Shown piece after piece: positions 8,665 to 16,453 of a stretch of 64,000 nucleotides of DNA. The translations under genes were made by a program, and so were the position numbers. Position 1 is the stretch's first letter. The number at the start of each line of letters is the position of its first letter. The stretch is from Stappia albiluteola. GTDB lineage: Bacteria > Pseudomonadota > Alphaproteobacteria > Rhizobiales > Stappiaceae. The stretch covers positions 62,001-126,000 of the forward strand of contig NZ_JACFXV010000053.1 in assembly GCF_014050225.1 (NCBI RefSeq), written 5' to 3'. The notes beneath the pieces were generated by a model. That model had not been told where the DNA came from and did no database searches. It worked only from the letters and a program-made list of their open reading frames with translations.

Positions 8665-9447
8665 ATGCACAAGAGCCTCGATCATGTCGAGAAGATCGCC
8701 TTTATCGCCAGCCATACCGACGAGGCGAAAGTGGCGCGGGACGCGCTTGAGGCGCGCTACGGCGCCTGCGACCTGAAGTCGGCGGAAGCCATTGTCGCGC
8801 TTGGCGGCGACGGGCTGATGCTGCAGACGCTGCACCGCTTCATGAACACGGGCAAGCCGATCTACGGCATGAATCGCGGCTCCGTCGGCTTCCTGATGAA
8901 CGAATACGACGAAAGCGGCTTGCTGGAGCGTATCCGCAGCGCCGTCGCGACGGAGATCCATCCTCTCGTCATGGAAGCGACAGACGTGGAAGGCATGGTC
9001 CATGCCGCGCTCGCCATCAATGAAGTGTCGTTGCTACGCCAGACCTACCAGGCCGCAAAGCTCAAGGTCTCCGTCGACGGGCGCGTGCGGATGGAGGAAC
9101 TGATCTGCGACGGGGTCTTGATCGCAACGCCGGCGGGCAGCACCGCTTACAATCTTTCGGCGCACGGGCCGATCCTGCCGATCCATGCCCAGCTTCTGGC
9201 GCTCACCCCGATCAGCGCCTTCCGCCCGCGCCGCTGGCGCGGCGCACTGCTGCCCAATCACGTCGAGGTACAGATCGATGTGCTTGAACCGGAGAAGCGC
9301 CCTGTCGCCGCGGTCGCAGACCATACCGAGATCCGCAATGTGGCAAGCGTCAAGGTACTGGAAGACGCCAGGTCAAGCAGTCTGATCGTCTTCGACGCGG
9401 ACCACGGCTGGGACGAACGCATCCTCAGCGAGATGTTCCGCTACTGA
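8665..9447 (+). CDS. nadK: NAD kinase
   Basis: A 260-residue cytosolic enzyme that phosphorylates NAD to NADP. The diagnostic GGDG motif is residues 47-50 (ALGGDGLML), followed by [10 protein letters not shown] and the substrate motif [18 protein letters not shown]. The length and gaps are normal for the short alphaproteobacterial NadK. The ATG at 8665 is preceded by GAGGGAGG; a GTG one codon earlier is possible. The gene is preceded by a 78-base gap after the SulP gene and appears to be a single transcription unit. Confidence 0.95.
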   Translation: MHKSLDHVEKIAFIASHTDEAKVARDALEARYGACDLKSAEAIVALGGDGLMLQTLHRFMNTGKPIYGMNRGSVGFLMNEYDESGLLERIRSAVATEIHPLVMEATDVEGMVHAALAINEVSLLRQTYQAAKLKVSVDGRVRMEELICDGVLIATPAGSTAYNLSAHGPILPIHAQLLALTPISAFRPRRWRGALLPNHVEVQIDVLEPEKRPVAAVADHTEIRNVASVKVLEDARSSSLIVFDADHGWDERILSEMFRY

Positions 9448-9592
9448 GGCCCTGCCTGGCCAAGAAACGCCGACTGCGCCCTCTTTCGGATAGGTAGTAT
9501 TACCGGCAATTATCCCGATAACCGATTTGTAATATCCGTAACGTCATATTGTGGTTTCAAGACTCGCCCCCATCCAACGCGATAAGTGAGCT

Positions 9593-10246
9593 GTGCACGA
9601 GACGGCCTTGCCAAAGCTGGAATTCACGGGCTTGCGTGTATTGGTCGCGGAAGACAATCCCCATATGCGTAAACTGCTTTTCACGCTGCTTTCGGGCCTC
9701 GGGCTGCGGAGTATCGCAATGGCGGAAGACGGCATCGACGCCTACGAAGCTTTCAAAAGACAAGCACCCGACATCATGCTGGTCGACTGGCAGATGCCGA
9801 TCATGAATGGCGCGGAACTGACGCGGCTGATCCGCAACGGGCCGGAGCCAAGCTGCTTCGTTCCGATCATCGCCGTGACAGCTTTCTCCGAAAAACGGCA
9901 TGTCCTTGCCGCACGTGATTGCGGTGTAACGGAAATCCTTTGCAAGCCCGTATCGGCGAAAGGGATCTATCTCCGCATCGTTAATTGCATTCTCAACCAG
10001 AGAAATTTCGTTCGCACGCGAGGATTTTTCGGGCCGGACCGCCGGCGATTCCAGAACCCCCACTACACGGGAGCGGAAAGGCGCGGCGGCAAAAGCGACG
10101 ACAAATATGATCTGGACCCGTCGGACGAAGTCACGCAGGCTGCGCCCAGCGAGCGAAAAGCCGATTCGGTAATATCATCAATGGTCGCTCGGACAGCCGG
10201 GGCCGATTCCGGCTCCTCGTCCTCCCGAAAGGGGAATGCGGAATGA
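9593..10246 (+). CDS. Response regulator: receiver domain with a disordered C-terminal tail
   Basis: A 217-residue protein starting with GTG. The receiver domain spans about residues 13-135, with the acidic pair E20-D21, phosphoacceptor D65 (MLVDWQMP), T96 and K118 (LCKPVS). No DNA-binding or enzymatic output domain follows: residues 140-217 are polar, basic, then serine-rich, and probably disordered. Its last four bases overlap the start of an Hpt-domain gene, so the two are translationally coupled. It most likely acts by protein contact, either as a phosphate sink or as a relay partner of the Hpt protein. No histidine kinase is adjacent. Confidence 0.88.
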   Translation: MHETALPKLEFTGLRVLVAEDNPHMRKLLFTLLSGLGLRSIAMAEDGIDAYEAFKRQAPDIMLVDWQMPIMNGAELTRLIRNGPEPSCFVPIIAVTAFSEKRHVLAARDCGVTEILCKPVSAKGIYLRIVNCILNQRNFVRTRGFFGPDRRRFQNPHYTGAERRGGKSDDKYDLDPSDEVTQAAPSERKADSVISSMVARTAGADSGSSSSRKGNAE

Positions 10247-10764
10247 CGCGCGAGACGCCAAAAGAACCCGCGAAAGAGCGGAAGGATTATGAGGTGGTGA
10301 AGCCACCTCAGGACCTGCGCTCCAAGGTCAAGATTCTGGAGGGAAAGGATGCTGCCCGGTTTGATCCGGTCCAGGCGGCGGAAGCCGCTCTCCAGCGCCT
10401 GTCCGGCGAATTCGACGCATGGATGGGCCTTGAAGTCGGCACGTTGCTTGATGCCTGGGCGGCACTTCCCGAAGGTCCGCTGACGGAAGAAGGCAAGACG
10501 ACGCTGTTCCGCGCGGCTCATGACATCAAGGGCCAGGCTGGAACGCTCGGCTATCCGCTGGCCGGCGCCGTCGCCGGCAATCTGTGCTACCTGTTCGAAC
10601 ACGTGAGCCCGGCAGCGGACATCCCCCGCGTACTCGTCGAGCAGCATATCGATGCCGTGCGCGCCATGGTTGCCGAAGGCGCGAAGGACGCAGATAACGA
10701 AGTGGCCAAGGCACTCGTGACGCGACTTGCCGACGTCACGGACGATTTCATTTCCAGACGATAA
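10243..10764 (+). CDS. Histidine phosphotransfer (Hpt) domain protein
   Basis: A 173-residue protein whose C-terminal half is an Hpt helical bundle with the phosphorylatable H93 in AAHDIKGQAGTLG (K96 and G97 fit the HxxKG motif). Residues 1-40 are charged and probably flexible. It overlaps the receiver gene by ATGA. A phosphorelay from the receiver D65 to H93, or the reverse, is the simple reading. The DUF2336 gene converges on it from the right with only 16 bases between stops, an arrangement that suggests a functional set, although the two units are transcribed towards each other. Confidence 0.88.
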   Translation: MTRETPKEPAKERKDYEVVKPPQDLRSKVKILEGKDAARFDPVQAAEAALQRLSGEFDAWMGLEVGTLLDAWAALPEGPLTEEGKTTLFRAAHDIKGQAGTLGYPLAGAVAGNLCYLFEHVSPAADIPRVLVEQHIDAVRAMVAEGAKDADNEVAKALVTRLADVTDDFISRR

Positions 10765-10780
10765 CAGGTCGGGACCAGGT

Positions 10781-11917
10781 TCAGGCCGCAAGGGAACGCC
10801 CGACAAAGGCGCGGGCTGCGTCCCGGGCGGTTTCGGTCGCGAAGCGGCGCAGCAGCGCCAGGAGATCGTCGAGCTCATCCTGCCCGAAATCCTGATACCG
10901 GGTGAGGATCCGCTCCACCATCCGGCGCGCGGTCACCGGATCGCCCGGTACGGCGTCCACCTCAAGCTCCCGCCAGACCTCCACCGCGATGACGAAGGCC
11001 CGATGAGTGCGTGGCGGCAGGCCGGCCTTTGCAACAAGCGCCCTGACGGCGCTCGGCCGGCCATGGGCCACGACATCATAGACGCGAGCAAGCGGCATGT
11101 GCGCCAGGCGTGCGAGGGCCGCCTCGAACAAGCGGATATTACCGGAACAAACGGCACGCAGGAGGAGGGCCGCAGTCAGTTGCTCCGAAACACGCAGGTG
11201 CTCGACCAGTGCCTCGGCCTCCTGCAGGGTGGCGTCAGCGGCGAGCGCCAATGTCGCCCGCTCGCGAGCCTCCACCACGACCTGCTCGGCACGCTGACCG
11301 CGCAGACCCTGGCGCACCAGAGGATGGGCGGCGAGCATGTCGCCGAGCTGCTTGACCAGCATTTGGCGAATGTTGAGCGGTGTATCCGCGCGGCCCATCA
11401 AGGCATTGCGAAGGGTAGCCGTCTCGCCATGGCGCTCGATCATCCGCGCCATGCTGAAATGAGCAATCTCTGCAGCTTCGTTCCTGATGAGCGCGAGACA
11501 GGATTCCAGCGAGCCGACTTCCGCGATTGCTGCCGCAACGGCGGGCGACACTTCCGCTCTTTTGGCAATCGCAACCTGTTGCGGCCCATCGAACGATGCG
11601 GCGAAATCCACCAGCTCGGCGTCGAGCAGGATCGGCGACGCCTCCAGAACGATTGCTGCAATCTCGGGAATATCCTCGACAAGCGCCAGGATGATGTGCC
11701 TCGGCGCCTGATCGCTCCTCGCCAGGGCATAGGCAAGGGCGCTGCGGACATAGGGGGACGGATCATCGAGCTGGATCGTCATGGCGGCTTCCGCAGCCTC
11801 GCGATCCGCCTCTCCCATCTCTGAATAGAGCCAGGCACGCGCCAATGCGTTGGTCGCCTCTGCCCGGCGATGGTCGGGAGCAGTCTGCACCCAGCGGAGA
11901 AAGGCCTGTACGATCAT
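10781..11917 (-). CDS. DUF2336-domain protein, HEAT-like helical repeats
   Basis: A 378-residue, all-helical, probably cytosolic protein of a family widespread in alphaproteobacteria and without an assigned biochemical function. The sequence is a series of alanine/leucine-rich helical hairpins of about 35-40 residues that look like HEAT repeats, for example ALARAWLYSE...DDPSPYVRSALAYALA. The start was set at the ATG followed by IVQAFLRWV, preceded by AGGGG; in-frame starts at 11968, 11998 and a TTG at 12010 would add up to 31 residues without family similarity. A near-consensus CtrA box (12103-12117) lies upstream. A scaffold role with the convergent receiver/Hpt pair is inference. Confidence 0.8.
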   Translation of the reverse strand: MIVQAFLRWVQTAPDHRRAEATNALARAWLYSEMGEADREAAEAAMTIQLDDPSPYVRSALAYALARSDQAPRHIILALVEDIPEIAAIVLEASPILLDAELVDFAASFDGPQQVAIAKRAEVSPAVAAAIAEVGSLESCLALIRNEAAEIAHFSMARMIERHGETATLRNALMGRADTPLNIRQMLVKQLGDMLAAHPLVRQGLRGQRAEQVVVEARERATLALAADATLQEAEALVEHLRVSEQLTAALLLRAVCSGNIRLFEAALARLAHMPLARVYDVVAHGRPSAVRALVAKAGLPPRTHRAFVIAVEVWRELEVDAVPGDPVTARRMVERILTRYQDFGQDELDDLLALLRRFATETARDAARAFVGRSLAA

Positions 11918-12102
11918 GGCACCCCTGCCCCGGTCCGCCGACCGGCTGCAAGCCAGAAGCTGATCCATGATTTTTGGATGGCTGCGACCCAAAATCATGC
12001 ACGTGATCAATTTGAGGCTTGGAAGGCAGACAGACTACAAAACAAGTGCCGGTCGCACCCAACCGCCCCGTTTTTCATGACTCAATCATGACGCATGAAT
12101 AC

Positions 12103-12117
12103 TTAACGAGTCGTTTA
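12103..12117. promoter_or_regulatory. Near-consensus CtrA box upstream of the DUF2336 gene
   Basis: The site reads TTAA-N7-TTTA, with one mismatch to the CtrA consensus TTAA-N7-TTAA. It lies about 190 bases before the chosen DUF2336 start, and just upstream of a possible small ORF on the other strand. It is weaker evidence than the exact sites at 13513 and 38679. Confidence 0.4.
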
Positions 12118-12155
12118 CCATAATTTCCGTTTGGTCAATTTTTACGAGGAGAAGC

Positions 12156-12257
12156 ATGCCGAATATACTGCCCGCCGGCAGGGTATATCGAGCTGACCTG
12201 GTGAGACTTATGCTGGAACCGATTCATCCTCGAGCCGGCAACGGCCCGCCAGGATGA
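12156..12257 (+). CDS. Possible 33-residue small protein
   Basis: The gap between the DUF2336 gene and the transglycosylase contains a short ORF whose ATG has a strong GAGGAG ribosome-binding site seven bases upstream. It would encode a 33-residue basic peptide (MPNILPAGRVYRADLVRLML then a Pro/Gly-rich tail) with no recognised family. A hairpin formed by ATATAC/GTATAT and TGCC/GGCA lies inside it. It could equally be a leader peptide or chance. The rest of the 11918-12321 gap shows nothing else beyond the CtrA-like box. Confidence 0.3.
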   Translation: MPNILPAGRVYRADLVRLMLEPIHPRAGNGPPG

Positions 12258-12321
12258 AACCACGCCCAGCCTGCAGCACATACTTGCCGCTCACACCGGT
12301 TCGATTTGAGCGGGACAATCC

Positions 12322-13455
12322 CTAGACGGGGGGCAGCACGTCCTTCGGCTCCTTATGCGGCCGATAGGTGAGGAAGGCGAGCAGGTTCAGCGGTGATGTC
12401 TTGTCGCCGGAAATTCCGCCTGCGTTGAGGCTCACAGAAGACTCGCTCTGCGCCTCGCCATTCGCTTTTCCTGTCAAGGAACCGATTTCCGCCGGAGCGG
12501 CAACGGGCTTGATCAGTCCATCCAGCGCGGCCTCGTCCGCTTCATTCTGGATGGCGAAGGACGACAGAAAAGTCGCGGAGAATTCAGCCGAAGGCGCACC
12601 ATTGCCATCACGGAACAAGGCATGGAAGGGCGAGGCAGGCTCCGAGGCGGCCGACCATGCCGCAAGCACCCGGCTGGCCGGGTCCGAACCGGTCAAGGGC
12701 ACAGCGTCCGAAGACCCGCCCTGCGGCGGCGCGCCCCCTGCGTCTTGTGACTGCGGCGCAAATGCCAGGACAGTGCGTGGCGCAGCCGTCGGCACCGGCA
12801 CGTTCTGCCCTGCCGTTCCTGCCACCAGGGTTTCTCCAGCCGACGGAGCGTGTTGCCGGATCAAATTGGCATAGACTTCCCCGACAGTTTTGGCCGAACC
12901 GTCGGAATTGAAGAATATTCTCCGATTGGCATTCGCCTGCTTGGCGAAAACATCGCTCGCCGCAACGTCGGGCTTGCTTTCCGCAAGACCTATCAGCTTG
13001 TTCGCCCCACCCGCTCCAAGGAAGTGGGCGATATAGAGCTCACCATCGCTCGGCTCGCGTCCAAGCTTGTCACGCAGGTAGTTTGCATTCTTCTGCGTCA
13101 ACTCGCCGGCGAGGCGGGCGGAAATTTCGGGATCCTTGCGCAGCGCCAGGATCTCCTTGCGAAGCGCCGCGTCAGAAACGCGATAGTGTCCGGAAGGCGT
13201 GCGCTCGATCTTCTCGGCATAACCGCCAAGCCCGTGCCTATGGCCGCTCTCCTTGACCGTCTCCAGCCAGGTGCTTTCGATAAACTGAAAAAGACCCGAG
13301 GCGCTCGAGGTTTTTGCCCTGGCCTGCGGATTGAGGGCCGATTCCCGTTGCGCCGTCTTCAACAGGTAGTCGAAGGAAGCGCCGGTGGTGGAACTGGCAG
13401 CCTGGAAGGCATGTTCAATTCGGCTTGCGATGGAAGCAGATCCGGAGATCTTCAT
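12322..13455 (-). CDS. Lytic transglycosylase, SLT domain
   Basis: A 377-residue protein with an N-terminal SLT-type lysozyme fold. The catalytic glutamate is E38 in QRESALNPQA, followed by SASGLFQFIESTW. Further on, GELYIAHFLGAGGA is a conserved part of this rhizobial subfamily. The C-terminal 150 residues are Ala/Pro/Ser-rich and probably disordered. No clear Sec signal is seen at the N-terminus, so it may be exported by another route, as for flagellum- or secretion-linked transglycosylases. The start ATG follows AAGAGGCAGGGA. An exact CtrA box lies 58 bases upstream, which suggests cell-cycle control of wall remodelling. Confidence 0.82.
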   Translation of the reverse strand: MKISGSASIASRIEHAFQAASSTTGASFDYLLKTAQRESALNPQARAKTSSASGLFQFIESTWLETVKESGHRHGLGGYAEKIERTPSGHYRVSDAALRKEILALRKDPEISARLAGELTQKNANYLRDKLGREPSDGELYIAHFLGAGGANKLIGLAESKPDVAASDVFAKQANANRRIFFNSDGSAKTVGEVYANLIRQHAPSAGETLVAGTAGQNVPVPTAAPRTVLAFAPQSQDAGGAPPQGGSSDAVPLTGSDPASRVLAAWSAASEPASPFHALFRDGNGAPSAEFSATFLSSFAIQNEADEAALDGLIKPVAAPAEIGSLTGKANGEAQSESSVSLNAGGISGDKTSPLNLLAFLTYRPHKEPKDVLPPV

Positions 13456-13512
13456 ATCCCTGCCTCTTGACACCGTGAGCCTTGCCGAATGGTAAATATC
13501 CGCCCATTTTGG

Positions 13513-13528
13513 TTAACGAGCGGTTAAC
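13513..13528. promoter_or_regulatory. CtrA-type binding site (TTAA-N7-TTAAC)
   Basis: TTAACGAGCGGTTAAC is an exact match to the alphaproteobacterial CtrA consensus. It sits 58 bases before the start of the SLT transglycosylase gene on the minus strand and about 120 bases before the MaoC gene on the plus strand. The position suits direct control of the transglycosylase promoter. Function is inference from motif and position. Confidence 0.6.
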
Positions 13529-13645
13529 GGCACGCCGATTTGCGCCCCTAACCTTCCGGCCCTCTTTTCAATCTCCGCAGGGTAATTCAGTAAAGTGAGT
13601 CGCACGAGACTTGCATGGAATCAACGAAACAATTGGGGAAGCGAA

Positions 13646-14107
13646 ATGCCAGGGCTTTATTTCGAGGAGTTCGAGGTTGGACATGTGTTCCACCATACGC
13701 TGACGCGGACGGTGACGGAGATGGACAACATGCTCTTCTCGAACATGACGCTGAACCCGCAGCCACTGCATATAGACAGGCATTTCTGCGAGACCCAGAC
13801 GGAATGGGGCCAACCGCTGGTCAACAGCCTCTTCACGCTCGGCCTGCTGATCGGCATTTCGGTCAATGACACAACGGTGGGCACGACGATCGCCAATCTC
13901 GGCATGAGCGATGTCCGCTTTCCCAAACCGCTCTTCCAGGGCGACAGCGTGCATTGCACGACGCTCGTCGTCGACAAGCGGGAATCGAAATCGCGCCCCG
14001 ACGCGGGGATCGTGGAATTCGAGCACAAGGCCTTCAACCAGCATGACGACCTCGTCGCGATTTGCCGGCGCCAGGCCTTCATGCGCAAGAAGCCTGCGAG
14101 CGTTTGA
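13646..14107 (+). CDS. MaoC-family (hot-dog fold) acyl-CoA hydratase/dehydratase
   Basis: A 153-residue single hot-dog domain. The hydratase-2 signature appears as N37-P38-Q-P-L-H42-I-D44, preceded by MTL where many R-specific hydratases have the catalytic Asp two residues before the Asn. This NPQPLH variant is typical of MaoC proteins paired with CitE-like lyases. The start ATG follows GGGGAAG; an upstream ATG at 13613 is out of frame. The stop is three bases before the lyase gene, so both are one operon. By analogy with itaconyl-CoA hydratase/citramalyl-CoA lyase pairs, it may hydrate a branched unsaturated C4-C5 acyl-CoA. Confidence 0.82.
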   Translation: MPGLYFEEFEVGHVFHHTLTRTVTEMDNMLFSNMTLNPQPLHIDRHFCETQTEWGQPLVNSLFTLGLLIGISVNDTTVGTTIANLGMSDVRFPKPLFQGDSVHCTTLVVDKRESKSRPDAGIVEFEHKAFNQHDDLVAICRRQAFMRKKPASV

Positions 14108-14110
14108 CAG

Positions 14111-14989
14111 ATGCGCTCGCTGCTCTTCGTTCCGGGCGACAGCCCCAAGAAACTGGCCAAGGGTTTTCAGTCCGGAGCCGATGTCCTGCTGATCGACCTC
14201 GAGGATTCCGTCGCCCAGGCGGCCAAGCAGGAGGCCCGCGACTGCACGGCGGGCTTCCTGCGAGAGACCGTGGATCGAAGGACGGGACCGAAGCTTTTCG
14301 TGCGCGTCAACGCGCTCGATACCGGCCTTGCGGATGACGATCTCGCCGCCATCATGCCCGCACGGCCGGACGGTATCATGCTGCCGAAATCGACATCCGG
14401 CGCCGACGTAGAGCATCTCTCGACGAAACTGGCGGTGCTGGAGGCTCTGCATGGCCTTGAAGACGGCATTACGGAAATCCTTGTGGTTGCCACGGAGACC
14501 GCTGCGTCCGTCTTCAATCTGGGAACCTACCGGGGCAAGAGCGCACGCCTTGCCGGCATGACCTGGGGCGGGGAGGACCTGTCCGCCGATATCGGTGCGC
14601 TGGCCAATCGTGACGAGGATGGCCGCTACACGGACGTCTACCGGCTTGCTCGCGCGCTTTGCCTGCTGGGCGCAACGGCTGCCGAGGTGACCGGCATCGA
14701 TTCCGTCTACACGAACTTCCGTGACGAAGAAGGCCTGCGGCGGGAAGCACTGGCAGCCCTGCGCGACGGCTTCACCGCCAAGATGGCGATCCATCCGGCG
14801 CAGGTGCCCGTCATCAACGAGGTCTTCACACCGGTGCCGGCGGACGTGGCGCGTGCAAGGCGTGTCGTAGAGGCCTTTGCCGAGGCGGGCGATGCCGGCG
14901 TTATCGGGCTGGATGGGGAAATGCTCGACCGGCCGCATCTGAAACGGGCGCAGAAGCTGCTCGCCCGCGCCGATGCGGCCGGGATTTAA
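14111..14989 (+). CDS. CitE-like HpcH/HpaI-family CoA ester lyase
   Basis: A 292-residue TIM-barrel lyase that cleaves or forms beta-hydroxyacyl-CoA esters such as malyl-, citramalyl- or beta-methylmalyl-CoA. Family features are the N-terminal RSLLFVPGDSPKKLAKG, LIDLEDSV (metal-binding acidic residues), the VRVNALDT arginine strand, and GMTWGGEDLSADIGA. No citrate lyase alpha or gamma subunit is nearby, so it is not a CitDEF component. It is coupled to the MaoC gene. The next gene, on the other strand, ends six bases away. The exact substrate cannot be read from sequence. Confidence 0.85.
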   Translation: MRSLLFVPGDSPKKLAKGFQSGADVLLIDLEDSVAQAAKQEARDCTAGFLRETVDRRTGPKLFVRVNALDTGLADDDLAAIMPARPDGIMLPKSTSGADVEHLSTKLAVLEALHGLEDGITEILVVATETAASVFNLGTYRGKSARLAGMTWGGEDLSADIGALANRDEDGRYTDVYRLARALCLLGATAAEVTGIDSVYTNFRDEEGLRREALAALRDGFTAKMAIHPAQVPVINEVFTPVPADVARARRVVEAFAEAGDAGVIGLDGEMLDRPHLKRAQKLLARADAAGI

Positions 14990-14995
14990 GCTCGC

Positions 14996-15610
14996 CTACC
15001 GCTCTCCAGGACGCGTCATCTGGAAGACGCTGTCCACGGAGGCATAGTCCTTGTAGCCGAGACGGGCGATCGTTCTGACCCTGGTTATGTCGAACCGGCC
15101 GTCCACGATCGCCTCGTCCGCGATATGGATGCCCACGACCTGTCCAATTACGATCCAACATTCCGCCTCCCCGCCCTCGAGGGTGGAGGGGTGGATCGTC
15201 TGCAGGTGGCGGCATTCGAGCACGGCCTTTGCGCCGGCAACGTGCGGCGCCTTGACCAGACGCGAGGGCGCGGCGGCAAGCCCCGCCTCCTCGAACTCCG
15301 ACACGCCATGCGCGAAGGCGCCCGACGAGCGGTTCATCGCATCCTTCATATCGTAGGTGGCGAGGCTGCAGGTAAAGTCGCCCGTCGCCTCGATATTCGC
15401 GACCGAGTCCTTCCACGCCGTGGAAGAAAACAGCACGATCGGTGGCGTATCGCAGACGGCATTGAAGAAGCTGTATGGGGCAAGATTTGGCCGCCCCTCG
15501 GCATCCAGCGAACCGATCCAGCCGATCGGACGGGGGGCAACGATCGCCTTGAACGGATTATGCGGCAGGCCGTGGTTGTTTTTTGCAGTTTCAAAGAACA
15601 CGGCGCTCAT
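14996..15610 (-). CDS. Flavin reductase-like FMN-binding protein
   Basis: A 204-residue split-barrel flavoprotein of the flavin reductase-like family. The FMN-binding strand APRPIGWIGSLDAEGRPNLAPYSFFNAV (about 25-52) is characteristic, followed by TPPIVLFSS. AAGGAGA precedes the ATG. The ATG overlaps the nitroreductase stop (ATGA), so the two are translationally coupled. Such proteins supply reduced flavin or act as stand-alone oxidoreductases; with a nitroreductase partner, a role in flavin-based detoxification is a reasonable guess, but neither substrate is known. Confidence 0.82.
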   Translation of the reverse strand: MSAVFFETAKNNHGLPHNPFKAIVAPRPIGWIGSLDAEGRPNLAPYSFFNAVCDTPPIVLFSSTAWKDSVANIEATGDFTCSLATYDMKDAMNRSSGAFAHGVSEFEEAGLAAAPSRLVKAPHVAGAKAVLECRHLQTIHPSTLEGGEAECWIVIGQVVGIHIADEAIVDGRFDITRVRTIARLGYKDYASVDSVFQMTRPGER

Positions 15611-16191
15611 TCTCCTTGCCAGTAAGTGACGATCTGGTCGAGTTCGGGACGCGGCCGCTCGGTCGGCGGGAGCGACGGCGTTCCGATGTGAATGAAGCCC
15701 GCTATCTGCTCGCCGTCCTTCACGCCCAGGATCCGGCCGGCTTCTGCGTCGTAGGCGACCCATTCGGTGAGCCACTGCGCGGCATAACCCAAGGCATGGG
15801 CAGCATGGAGGAGCGTCATGCAGCAGGCTCCAGCCGAAAGTTGCTGTTCCCAGACCGGGATCTTGGGGTGCTCGGCTGCGCGGCTGACAACTGCGACAAC
15901 CAGGGGAGCCCTGGCAAGGCGCTCAAGCTCCTGCTTGCGCTGTCCCTCGTCGAGCGTGCCGTTCTTCCTTTCCGCGATTGCCAGAAGCCTGCGTCCTGCT
16001 TCAAGCCGGGCCTCGCCGCGAAAGACGATGAAACGCCAGGGAGCAAGCTTGCCATGATCCGGAATGCGAGCGGCTGCCGTCAGCAGTTGCATCAATTCGG
16101 CATCGTCGGGCGCCGGCTCGACCATCGTATTGCTGGCATGCGAGCGCCGGGTCAAAAGCAGCCGAAGCGCGTCGTTTGGTTCTTGCGTCAT
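15607..16191 (-). CDS. Nitroreductase-family flavoprotein
   Basis: A 194-residue FMN enzyme of the nitroreductase fold. The N-terminal LLLTRRSHAS is the RRS-type FMN phosphate-binding motif; AAARIPDHGKLAPWRFIVF is the second cofactor segment and AAHALGYAAQWLTEW lies near the C-terminus. The subfamily resembles YdjA-like proteins. The ATG is preceded by AGGATTTCC. In-frame sequence extends upstream to 16671, but family similarity begins only at MTQEPNDAL. It is the first gene of a two-gene operon with the flavin reductase. Confidence 0.83.
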   Translation of the reverse strand: MTQEPNDALRLLLTRRSHASNTMVEPAPDDAELMQLLTAAARIPDHGKLAPWRFIVFRGEARLEAGRRLLAIAERKNGTLDEGQRKQELERLARAPLVVAVVSRAAEHPKIPVWEQQLSAGACCMTLLHAAHALGYAAQWLTEWVAYDAEAGRILGVKDGEQIAGFIHIGTPSLPPTERPRPELDQIVTYWQGE

Positions 16192-16453
16192 GGAAATCCT
16201 GTCGGACAATGCCGGGCATCCAAAATGTCCGGATCGAATTGAGGTTCGCAAAAGAGGTAACCGACTGTGGCCCTCTGTCAACAACACCCTTCCCGCAGGA
16301 GCGGCGAAAGTTGAGCCTCCTACTCCACAAAATCCGAATGACGCCAGGTGAGGCAGCATGGGACTTGAAATCGCCCGAATTTTGGCCCCAAAAAGCGGCA
16401 CAGATTGTTTGCGTGCCGGAGATGCATCGCGCTGGAAGCAGGAGAGCTGATAT

